NCBI GenBank assembly: GCA_008360955.1
Contig: LUCM01007993.1
Span: forward strand, 31,496 to 95,495
Origin: Fasciolopsis buskii
Taxonomy: Eukaryota; Platyhelminthes; Trematoda; Plagiorchiida; Fasciolidae
Length of the DNA: 64,000 bases
Reading direction: 5' to 3'
Below the pieces are notes generated by a model that was given only the letters and a program-made list of their open reading frames with translations, was not told where the DNA came from and made no database searches. Shown here piece after piece: positions 1 through 12,500 of this stretch (positions within the stretch are counted from its first letter, which is position 1; every line of letters starts with the position of its first letter). Made by a program: the position numbers and the translations under genes.

Positions 1-53
1 GGTCCTGTCCCTTGTGATTGTATGTTTTTCTCTTTTGTCGTCTGTGTTCCAAG

Positions 54-227
54 CGTATCGGCCAAACATCAGTTGGTCCATTGATCCGTTTGGTCAAAGC
101 ACTACAATGGCATATTTGGTGAGGAAAATGGGATTCACAGGTATGGTAATTGGTCGGGTACATTACGAAGTGAAGAAATACTTGGCTCTGCGGAAAGCTC
201 TGGAATTTCATTGGGGTCAATCTTGGG
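54..227 (+). CDS. MAN2A: MAN2A exon 1 in window (catalytic nucleophile)
   Basis: Acceptor AG at 52-53 follows a pyrimidine-rich tract. The exon carries [10 protein letters not shown], where the Asp is the GH38 catalytic nucleophile and a zinc ligand. It then carries [14 protein letters not shown], a mannosidase II block. It ends in phase 1 before a GTTAGT donor at 228. The usual family motif has His after FG; here it is Gln (FGQST), a small departure worth noting. Confidence 0.9.
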
Positions 228-3200
228 GTTAGTTTTTCTGTTTCAGTAACCTCCATGATTCTCGTTTTCCTTTTCTCCCCGTGATTTTTGCTGTTGCTTC
301 ACGGATCTTAGATTGAGCCGACCTAAAAGTGAACTTCGTATTGTCACCCTGTCGCCTGGGGACAATATTGCATGTTGGGTTTCTCTGTGACGTGCGAGTA
401 TTTATCCGTGTTTAAACTGATTGACAGGACATCAAAAGCACTCAGGTTGAACCAAATCACTAGTCTTTCTGGAAAATGCTCAGAACTCCTTATTTTGAGT
501 CAGAAACGCTTGTTTAAATTCCTTCATGCTGTCTACTTCCGCAAGGGTATTGTTTGTGAATGCCTTGGACATTTTCGGAACACCTTAGCGCATCTTGTCC
601 AACATTTTCATCTACTTGGTGATATACGTCCTGTGAAAGTCAGCCCTTCGGATTGACCTATTCGTTCATCGTTGCAGTTGCATGTGTAGAAGTATTCATT
701 TGTCCAACTGACGCGAATTATCGTGTCCGTTATATAGTTATTTTAACTTGTAATTAGTGATTTGTTTCTCACACGATCACCGCCACATTTTCTATATGGC
801 TGTCGTTGATAAATTACACGTTTAATAAACCTAGTCAAAAAATGCCTCCTCGGAGTTTGCTGGTAATAAAATTGCCGAGTTTACTTCATGACTGTTACCT
901 GTCTGGGATTCCACTTTCCGCCACACGTTCCTTGTCATTTAGCATTCATTGGTCATTGATGGCGCAGGTGAGTACAAAATCATCTATCATTCCCGGATTT
1001 GAACACTTAGACTAATTTTTGGCCCATACTCACTCGGTAGCTTATAGTCTATGGTTTCTCTAACAGGAGAACCATCCATCTTACGCAACTGCTAATAAAT
1101 GAGAATGACCGACAATAGATCCGTCCTAAGTTTTCATCGCGAATAAGTGCCTGTGATCCTAGTGAACATTGCGATCAGGTCAAACGCGCTACGCACCGAT
1201 GGGCGTATGCCACACTGGATTCCAGATTGCATGGGTGCCACAGACAGCGGATACTGTCCATCTCAGTTACAGCGTTAGATACACACAGATTCATCCTTTC
1301 GGATGCCACATTCCATGACTCGTGCTAATTTCCGAAAGGTCCATCGACGAAAAACTCGCGGAATGATCGCGACCGGCTATGGTTAACAGCCGAAATCTTT
1401 ACCGACTGATGAGCAGATGTAACGATGATTGAAGAATGTGATAGCTCACAGATTCGTCCCCAGGAGCATCTACTGCACTGGGCAGAACATCAAAATTCAT
1501 TCTAGTGGAACATGTTGACACTTGATTTTCCTTAAGTAAAACAATGGAGGTAGGTTTCAGTCCTGCATTGCAAATGGTAGTCATCAGCGAATGCACTTTC
1601 TAAAAAGAAGTGTAAGGTTCCTGAACTGGACTGGCTGTTTCCGCCCTGCTTCAATTACGGCACAGAAGTCGGAAATAAGAAAACTCGTGGAATCCGTCTG
1701 AGGAAACGAGGGCGTTTCTGCGACTTGATGTGAATCAGTGATTGTAGTGATTTGCGCAAAAGATGTTAGGTCTTCATGTGAAAGCGAAGGATTTTCAGAC
1801 AGTTCGTAACAAACATGAAACAGCTGTACAATGCTTCGATGTTTTTCATTGGCCAGTTTTATGTTAACACTGCTTGTCGAATTACTTGGAAAAATGAGAG
1901 TGATTAGTTCAGAATTGTTGCATTCAAACTGCTCACGGGCATTATCTTCTGCCGATCTGGGTTTACATTCTATGCGGCAAATCAATTTATGTAAAATATC
2001 TGGTACACGCAGAAGGTGTACGCATGGGATTCACCCAGTGTTCTTGCGTCGGTTCTCATTGAGGCATGCGCCGGAAAAATTCATTTCACTGTGGCGATCT
2101 GTGTATTCGCGTATCCGAAGTTGAGTTCGTGCCTGTGTGGATCTCTCACTCGAGTTTATCACACCAATTGGTGTTCGACAAACCTGCATATTCTTAGTTT
2201 TTTCGTTGAAATTTAGAGTCGGAATTGCTCTATTCTCATATGAGAACAAATATGAGACTGATTCCAGCCGCAGACAGTTTATTGTTTTCAAAGTATTTTG
2301 TTTCCTATGTAGTTGCGTTCACCTACTACGCTACAGTCATTTTTCTTTTGCTATTCGTCGTTCACTCCTCTGTTGAGTAGAACTTGTTGTAAACGTCAGC
2401 ATATCCTTGCATCTTTGAAATTTGTGAAGATAGGAAATGGAAGTACGCTTGTATATATCGGAGCCAATCTGCCATACTTCAATTTTTCCTCTGAAATCTG
2501 ATGGCGATTGTTATGCATTCACATTCTAACGCGATCAAATATTCAGTGACAAATGGAATTTGTGATATCCTTTGCGGTGAACTGATTCTTATTCCGAGAA
2601 CGTTCATTCTCTTCGGGACCAGAAACTACTCCACGAGTGTAAATCCTGGCCCAGTATCTTCAGGAAATCTGAATTTGGCTGACATTAAGAGATTAGCTAC
2701 CTCATTTGTTCTTTTTAGGTTTTATAACCATTTCGCAATCTTGGTTATTCGTTGATCGGCAGTGCCTCGTTTTTTCTGTCTTATCACTATCCTAAGTTTG
2801 TACCTTGGAAATTAGACTGACATGTCAATTCAACTTCTTTCGTTTAATTCTTGCAGATCCTCAGAATCAGGCACAAATCCCTTGTCACTTACTAGCGTTC
2901 TACGCGTATGATGTTCCACACACGTGTGGCCCGGATCCGGCCGTCTGTTGTCAGTTCGACTTCTGGCGTCTTAAACATGGCACCTGTCCGTGGAATAAAC
3001 CCCCTCAACTGATTCGTCCGGATAACGAGGAAGAGCGGTGAGTTTACTCTCTTCTCGGGTCATCATGGGTTATCGTTGATAGTTGCAGTTGTCAAACGAG
3101 TCACACGTTTATCCTGCGACAGATCAGCTGCAGTTCAACTCTCACTATCAATGGTCATTTTAGCCGTAAATAACAATTTGCTTTCTCTCACATCCGATCT

Positions 3201-3541
3201 GTTCAGCAAGGTTTTCCGCGTACATTTAGGACGCGGTTGCATTTTTGCAATCTTGCACCAACGTGTTCTGGTTTTGGTTGCTACCTCACGGAATCGTCTG
3301 CTCAAAACCGAAAGAGAGAACGAGAGACAAGCATTAAAAGAAAGATAATAAATTCCAGAACTTTATAGAAGTAGAAAAAATTAAACACGAGAATGCCGAT
3401 GATCGCGACATTGAACCATATCACCCATTGTCACTTATCATTGCTTGAAATATCGCGTGGACACTACCCTGCTAATCTACCTCGACCTACTGGAGCCAGC
3501 CCACAGGTTAGGGCTTTCATATCGTCTAGCGGTATGGACTT

Positions 3542-3573
<32 letters not shown>

Positions 3574-6500
3574 TTGTTTATGTTGCACCCTTGTTGCTGT
3601 TTTGGTTTTTCTTTAGCAATCGGACCAGGTGCCGATCTATAGAACGCTTGTACGCTCGGGCACGTGCTTGAAGGTGCTTATAAGTGAAACGAGTGGCAGA
3701 AGGGGAAATGTATTTCGCTAGGTGTTCGTGTATAGGGTGGTAGGAATCGGTAATTTTTCTTGTGAATAGCCTCTGGGAAGCTTTCATATGTTGGGAGTTG
3801 ATAAAGGCAACAAATAGATGTCTCGATAAGACGCTACAAGCGGCTTGGGTTATTTTACGGAAGATACGTGGGCACAGAAGAGAAACGAAGACAAAAAAGC
3901 ACCCTAGGAGAACTACAAGGTTGGAGGTGACTAAACAGGTAGCGGTTTCATTGTAACGGGTAAATTGCTGTCAGCTGCCTAAATAATCGGTCTGGGTAGA
4001 AATAAGTGAAGGTTCTACACTTGGCCGGGAGAGGAACGAGAACAACTTGTGCCTGTAGACGTAGTTAAAGGCAGGGATGTAACCAAGGAAGCAGATCCTC
4101 ACTCCTCTGCTCTTGTTCGCCAGTGCCAAAGAAATGAAATGTGTTTGGATGACTTTGGCATCGAGAATAGATCCGACGCATCGGCAAATCAACTGGTAGG
4201 GATTAGAAACGTTTACAGAAGACAAGATGTGAGATAATTAATTTTTCCAATACTTTCAAAGCTACAGAAATGTATACGTTGGGACGGAATTAGGAAGGAC
4301 TCTTCTTAGGGGCCGAAGTTATGGCAGCTGTCCTCTAGCATTCAGGAATTTTGTTGTCATGCCGTCATTCATTAAATAATTCAAAAAGGATGGGAGCTAA
4401 AATGGCTGCACGGTCCTTGAGGACTATGGGGCTGAAGCTCTCCGGTCGACAGGATTTTCTAGAGTTTAGAAAAGGTGTTCATTATCCACATCCGGAATCG
4501 AAATAGGAAATGAAGACACTTGTGAAGAGAAAACTTTAGTGACAGGAAAAGTGGAAGGCTCGGCTTTCTTGTTGAACGAGTTTTCCGTAGACTGTTATAT
4601 TACGGACCTCAAATTTGCGAGCGAGCGAATGGTGCTCGAGGAGCACCTTACCCCTTTTTCACGTAGCTCCTGAGCGGGTTAAGGAATACGCATCGGAGAT
4701 CGGTCCCAAAAATTAACACAAAAATCCAAATGTGCGTTACATCAGATAGTTACCCAAAAAGAGTCTTGGAATTAAATGGCCAAACAGTAAGAGTTGTCCC
4801 AGATTTTGAGTATCTCGGTTCCACCATGCTACCAAGCGAACATGCCTTGGATGATGTCCAGCGGCCCGAACTGCGTAGCACTTTTGCGACGGAATGAAAT
4901 CCGTCTCAAAACCGAGCCCAGGGTTTTTAATGCAGCAGCCCGACCAGTCACACTGTATGGTTGTGAAACTTGGCCGTTAACATCTGAGGACTTCAGACAA
5001 TTAACGTTTTTCGATCACTTTTTCTTCGGTTGAATTTTAAAAAAACTGACGTGATAATCCGAAATCGATGCCAGATCGCCCTTTTTGCAGCGCTCATGCA
5101 GCTACGCGGACTTGAGTAACTCACACGCTCTAAACAGAATTGTCCTGGTACCACGTCCATATACAGACTGTCTACAGCAACGCGGAGGACAGCTGACAAC
5201 TTGGGTGGATACCGTTTTCGAAGACAAATCAAGTTGGCTTTCGTATGGTGTACGACGCTGGTCAGTGAAAATTAAGCTGGATCGGTGTCGCCCAGGATCT
5301 TGCTGTTAACCGCGAAGCGTAGCTAGCTACTATCAGAGACGTTCATCAGGCCAGTTTATTCTCTTCGAGGAGCCAGCCGCTGTAAAATAAGTTGGATAAG
5401 TAAATCTCTCCATCGGACCCAGTTGTTCTCCTTCACGAACCGGATTCGGCTTCGAGCCTATCCAGCATTTTGCACTTCGAAGGTGTAAAACATCACAAGC
5501 GTAACTGAACTATCGTTCAGACGATTAAGAAAAGCGTGTAACTTACCTGAGTCTTCAGTCAATAGAAAAATTTCGTCCGCATATACTTATTCTGTCGGTT
5601 TCCTATGTGAGCAAGTATCCATCCTGGTAGGGCTATCTCCAAAATCGTCTCTATTCCAAAATTGGAAGAGGAATGAGAGTGAGGAACCCTGACGAATGCT
5701 AATTCACATGGTGAACTCAGACGAGAGGTCGACGTAGGGACGAACTCGGACTCGGCTACTCGAATATAGAGACTGGGAAGCTGATTGCTCTGGCACATGC
5801 TGCAGCAATAAGATGGACTGAATTGCAATCAGATCAAGAAAGAGATTTTACTTCTACGCATGTTGTGTCTGTATTTTAAGATTTGTTGTGAAGTGGGAAT
5901 TTGGCCGATTGTACCCTGAACAGTTCAGAAGCTGGTATTAATCTCTCGCATATACTTTTCGTTGGCATTAGGTACTCGGTGAACTATGTCCGCGAGCAGT
6001 TTCGATTCAATATTTACCAAACTACCGGTTTTTGTTGAATTCTACGCAGCGCGCGTCATATGAACACTTTCTATCCCAATGTGTGACTGTGTGAAGAACG
6101 AAATACTTAATCTGGTAGAATATGCTCATCGATTCATGAAAACCGTTTTAATCACAAAAATATTCCCTTTGGATAAATCATCTCGAGCATTTACTTCAAT
6201 ACTTTTGGGTAACAAAGAGTTAATATATAGTTGTTGTTCACAATGGATAAGTAAATCGGCAGCAAAGTTCGTGAACGTGACAAAATGTCAACAGACGATG
6301 AAGCTCCCTCGGCAACAGTGGTGTGAAGTGCGTTAAGTGTGAGTTCTAGGATAAGAAGGAAAATACGTCGGACGTGGAAATGGAGGGGCGAGTGGAAAAA
6401 ATCAAGAGATTGAAAACTTTAAAGGGAATAAATAAATGGATAATGTTTTACAACCATGACAACAACGACGGGTGCATGGGATTGCGTTCCTTGCACAACT

Positions 6501-9500
6501 CGGGCTTCATCAGTCGAATCACTATGGCCTCGGGTACCATCAGTAACTGCCTGCGTTGCCTTTTGGTGTGGAAGTTGCCAGGACTGGTTTGAAAGCTGTT
6601 TGCGGTACTACCTCGTGACCACTGTATGCCGAATGTTGCAGGATTGCATTGTTGATATTCCGAACTGTATCTTTTCGAGGAGCAGGTGAGACGTGTTCTG
6701 ATATTCTTTTAGACAAGCGCCTCGTCGTAGGTCCAATCTACCGCACACGACAAGAGCACATACACCGATGTAGAGCAAAAGACTGAGACAGACAAAACAA
6801 CCTATGCTTGGATTGTTGAACCATAAATTGCTTAATTCTATTTAAGACTCCAATTTCGACTGCGGGAAGGAATTTTCCAAGGGCCTTTGACAGTTGCTGT
6901 TCCGTGGCTTCCAACGCTTTCTCACCCTTAAACGTGACAGTCAGGAAAACCTTTGCGGCGAATTGAGTCTCGACTTGCAAATTTTCTCGTTCATGTATCG
7001 ACAAAGAAAGGGTTCCGAATAGCTGTTTTTTTCAAGAAACTTCTTGCTATTGATTAGCGAAAAAGTTTGTTCGAAATCCAGTCGGTTTCATTTTAACTAC
7101 CATGTATCTTTTTTCGACCACCGTGCCTTTTGATCTCCTTGGAGGAACAAAATAGGATTTATTCACAAGTTGTTATTTCTAGAAATAAGTGTATCGATAG
7201 GTACAGATAATCGATGAGCTCGCTACTACGCTTCAGTATTTTTTTGTCATTTTAATGTAAGTTTAACAACTCCAGTGTGTAATTGCCTTCCCTTCATATG
7301 CCTAGAAGATTTAGAATTTCGACCGTGAAGTCCATTGGGCAAGTAGCCTATTGAATTATCGCTTTAGGAAATCAAACATGTTTTGAGTAACATCAAAATT
7401 CAGATTGTTGTGTCTTTTTTGTATGAACCATGCTCTAGAGTTGAGTGTGCTTTCACGTGATTTGCGTCAAATTGGCTGGAAAACTTTCTTCGGTTAATAT
7501 CTCGACTTAGTTCTGATATAGTGCAGTACAGGAAACTCGTTTTCTGATAGTCTAAATTCCTAGAGTCGGAGGACTGTCTCCATCACCGTCGCATATTTCC
7601 CCCTGTCTATGGAGCCTTCTATTTTAATCCGTTGCGAAGGTTATTCGCATTTCATTCGTGTCAGAAGTATCAAATTGGATGTGTGAGGGAATGATAGCCG
7701 ATTTGGCTTTTGCGCCGGAGTCTGATAGAGTGGTTCCTTTGGTTACCGGTGGTTGCGCGATACTGGACCGTGCAAGACAAATCATAATAAACACACGGGT
7801 ATAGAGGTATCTCAATCCTACCAGACAGCAAGCAAGTGTAAAACGCGAAACCAGAGTGAGACGCTTTCATTCCATTGGCCATCAGCACACAGCCGACACA
7901 GTGGCATGATCAGAGAGCAAGAGTGCGAATGTACAAAAAGAACACCGTATTGTGAACTCGGCCAACCAGGTAGAATGAGGGGTCCGGATTTGATTTTAAA
8001 AAATGCCATGAGCTGAACCATGTCAAATGAATCGACAAAGATGGACCAATCAAAGCGCGATCTACAGATGGGATCAGCCTACTGAGGAGCGGCAATCTGA
8101 ACAGAGAAATGCTGATACTCCACAGGATGGATGTTAGAAAGCAGAGCACTGCGCGGAATCCTAGGTGGAAATGTTCATTGTGCAAGCGTTTTGCCGACCA
8201 CTAAATGTCATCCACCCATCAACAAAATTACTGGGTCACCGAGTTAACGGGTTCAACATTTTCCGCCACTATATGGATAACTACATTCCATGTTCTATTG
8301 CACTATTGATCCACATTATTTCCGTTGACACGTGAAGCACTAAAACATTCCTCCTCCCTACCGGGGCAAGGATGCATGAAATATGGGTAAGAAATTGCAT
8401 CAAGACCTTAGGAAAGAACTTCGTGGTAAAATTTAAAAGGAATATAAACACTCGTGTCCACTTTTGGCCGTGATTAGTTTTCTGCATAAAAAACTAGCTC
8501 TTAGCATACCTTATTCATTTAGTATAACTATGCTTTAATTAAAAAAAATATGAGTTGAGCTGCGTTTTCGATTCTTTAACGTGTTCCGGCGAGTTTATTT
8601 CGACAATCAAAGTCACTCAGGTTTAATTGGTCTACAAACGGATGCAGTAATTGAGCAAGAGATATTTACTGACACTCCTTTATATGTCGTAAATCCTAGA
8701 ACCTTCGGAATTTAAGTAAATGAAATTTCGGAATCCATCACATTCGGCAAAACCTGTTATTCATCCATAATTTTTGCGCGAGAATCATCTTTCTTGTAAA
8801 TCGATACAACTACCGATTCACATCAGTCCTTAGAAATCTGTTCCCTTGCCAGGGTTGATCCAGAGACTTTTGGCTAACTCCAGTGCTCTACAGCCATATT
8901 TGAAAAAGGGCGAAAATAGCAGTCCTGTTTAGCAGCCTTACGTCTTTTCCGAGAGTACGTTGTCCTGAAGACTCGCTTTTCTCATTCGATCACTAACATT
9001 TATCTGCATTGTTTTATCTGTAGTAATAGGAGGATGATCTACTATGCTCTCCCAAGCGCTCCAGCCGACGCCACACAAAGTTTGTTCGGCCATAATACTC
9101 ACATACTTCTTGGTGCGTAAAGATATACCGAGAATTATCATGTTCGCCCATAACGATCAGCGGTGTTCTCCAAGACTTTCTCATATCGCCGTTCGTGTTT
9201 CACTCCCTCATCGGCAAGGTAATAAAGATTCCCTACGAAGTCTTCAGGATATTAACGTCGACCTGGAAAATGGGGAGAAGTTCTGTGACATAGGTTATAT
9301 CGATAACCCTGCACACTTGTTTAAATGCATGGAACACACGCAACGAATCTTCCATCAAGCGGATCCAGCCTATTTGACATTGTTGGTTAGGTGACGAAAA
9401 TCCGTCTATCATTCTGTGTCCCTTTTTCCGTCTCTCCCGCAGAGTGAATTAAACCACGTGTATAGGAAAGGATGATGTGCCAGCGGTAAATAATAAAGTG

Positions 9501-12500
9501 TACAGCGAATTTAGGCGAAGTAATGCTTCATCCCCTCCGGGTTGATATCGAAAGGACCCGTCAATCAGTCGGCTGGTAAGACGGAAGGATGTGTCAACAA
9601 ACCGGCGGTGATCAAACGGTCAACGTCATGGCATTTCAACCGAAAGCTCTGGGGTTTGAATCCTCCCACCATCGATCAAATTCCCCATTCACCAGCCTTC
9701 CTTTGGCTTCGACTTCCTTCCTGAAAATGACGTAAATTGTTGTTCTAATAATAAAGTATGTAAAAGAGGAAAGAAGCATCAATGGCCGTCCGGTATTTTT
9801 TCTATCCCAACGGAATAATTGAAAACATGTGCGTCTGTACAGCTTGACTGTGTATTCCGTGAGTTGGCCACTAAAAAATCCTTCCTTTTCGATGTCTGTC
9901 CATTCCGCGTCCATCATTTGTATCAATTTTACCCATTGCAACGTGTAATTTGGCGAGAAAGATGTTGGTCCATGGGGCTTTTCCTGTTTTTTAATGCTGA
10001 ACAATGATCATAATTCATGATGATATAAGTTCCTTGAAAAACGTATACAATCTTTTTTTTGGTTTTGCGTGCATATTCGCTTTGGGTAACGGATTCTTTT
10101 CCTCGCAGATGCTCTGGTTTAGTTTTGTATTGTCAGCGTTTTGCACTTTCTTTTGGGCGTTGGTTTCGTTTTTTTATGATTTCCATTGTTTTCTTCCTAT
10201 TGCAGAACCGCCCTACTTGTAGATCAATATCGGAAAAAGGCTACTCTGTACAATCAGCCGGGCATTTTACTGGTACCGCTAGGTGACGACTTCCGATTTC
10301 TGAGCACGGCAGAATGGGCATTGCAACTAGATAATTATAATCGCATCATTAAATTTTTGGATAAACATCCAGAGTATCGTGTCAAGGTGATTGACCATGG
10401 TTTCTCGTTTATTTGTTCTCTTATATGATTTGGTTTAACCCAGTCGGAAGAGACATGGTTTTCCAGACCAAGGTTAGACGGTCCACTAATGTACTCTAGC
10501 AGTATTAACCCTGATTCAGTTTGGTTCCTGTTGTATATAGCCGCTTCGATTACCCGAACTGGCTTTCCAGAATCAATTAAATCAGTAGTTCGAGAAACTT
10601 AGTGACTTGATCACACGCTCACTCGACGTTTCAACTCATGTTTGCCATTGCATATCATTATATTTTATATATTTCTGTTGATTGTCAAAGTTCCATTCGT
10701 CAACAAATGTGATATGTCGTGCTCCGTAGAAAAAAAACGAAGTTGACACATTCATCGAATTCCTTAAAGAGGTTCTAATTTCGCAGAATCAATGTGTGTC
10801 GAAAGCGAGGCTCATTGGGCTGCCCTCGTGCGGAGCTTTACCGCTCAGCTGTATGGTTTGTCTAGTCGCTCGTTCTGAATTGGATGTCAATTTACTTCTA
10901 TCGAGACATGAGAACATTGAATAACAACAAACGCTGCAGGGCCCACCACAAAGTTCTCCAAACTGTAACATTTTCTTCCCTGACGTTTGGGGTATCATTC
11001 CTAAAATTAGTTCTTTGCATTATTCTCTTTTATCTTCTTCCACATTGGCTCTGTTTTTTTTCCAAAACTCGAATCCCCGACTGCGCTGAACAAAGCTATT
11101 TTTACCTTCCTGAATACTTTCCTAACTATGTCTTGTTTCCAAAGCTGAGGTTTGTGCACACGTCCGTGGATCGAACGGCCTCTCACGTACACGTGCTTCC
11201 GCTGTTTTGAAAAACGATTTCCCTCCGATATGGCCGTAGCCTTTTTTTAATCTTCCAACCATTACTTCTTTCTTTTCACTACTTTCCAAATGGCATCGAC
11301 ATTTCTTTTGGGCTTTGGACAACATACTTGTTGGTGACCCTGGTTCCGCCAGAACCGTCCGAGGTGATTTGAATGTTCACAAATCCGAATGTTTACCGCA
11401 TTCATCTAGAACCACCTGACCGCACATTGAGACGGGAACATGTGACATCTCAAGTTCGTTGCGGGTACTCCGTTCTTCCATGCGTTTTAATTACTGTACG
11501 GATTATTACGCAAGCACTATCTATCTCACATCCACTTCGTTTGTTTGTTGTCACCCTTCTTTTTCTTCTAGTCCACTCCTATAGAACGATAACCTCACCT
11601 GTCGACCCCTTACTCGACTCTACCATTTAGGTGTTTTTTGTGATGTTACAACTTTGCTCACTCAGGTTTGACGCAAACTGTTCGATTCACACGCATTTCT
11701 CGTTGAATATGCATCGACCTGTTCGTAAGCCGGTTGTCTTTCATTTCAACCAATGCCTACTGAAATCATGCATATATTGTGAAATGACAGTGTTTGAGGG
11801 TTTTCAGTAAATTATCTCCGTATATTGGGTTTCGCACATTTTCGAATACACGCTGTATTCCACTGGAATCACAACAAAGAATGGAAACGACCAGCAAGAA
11901 AGATGGAAGAAAGAGCAACAATGTGCAGAGTTTACCAACCGTAGTAGTTCTCCTGCTCTCCAGCTCTGCGTCACCAGATATCCATCGAACTCCACAGTTC
12001 CTCTGTGGGCTTGATACTACTCGGTCACCCAAACCGTAATAGAGGATCGACTTATGGGTCCCTTTATTCGAACCCTTGACCAATTGGTCTAACCCACAAG
12101 GCAGTAGAACCATATTAGAGTCATATAACCCACTGGCTACTGGCGTCTGATTGCTCGGTCGGCATGCTTTTTGAATGAGGCTAAACATCCTGGATGCCCG
12201 GTGCGCCCCTCTGCCACAGATGCCGTGGTTGGTTCGATATCACGGTTGAACCAACTGTCTTGGTCCGATTACCAAAGACCATCAATCCGATGAAGGGCAC
12301 CTGGGACTGGATTTCGTCTTTGCACTTTTGTGACAGCATGACCGTAACACGAAGGCAGTGTATCAGACTTTCTCAGCCTGAGACATGCACCCCGATCATG
12401 CTGAGTCTTTTTCGCGTACTGTGAAACACTCCTGGACATTCGGATTTTCAATTTGCAGTTTTGACGCCGATTTTGTGATTAATGTTTCACACGTTTACAT

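Larger units (their letters stand above)
3038..10205 (+). other. MAN2A intron 2 (7.2 kb)
   Basis: Holds an unclassified repeat (3310-3545) with a GTT/GCT microsatellite (3541-3578), two diverged RTE remnants on opposite strands (4590-5310 and 5400-5770), another RTE scrap (9215-9395) and a SINE (9550-9790). A short open frame at 6456-6689 and the stretch 7620-8190 show no recognisable product. Confidence 0.7.

Noticed and set aside
9636..10004. 122-codon minus ORF
   Set aside because: Its first part overlaps a SINE and it has no family motif.
11766..12188. 140-codon minus ORF in intron 3
   Set aside because: No recognisable domain, overlapped by open frames on both strands, no partner exon; most likely chance.
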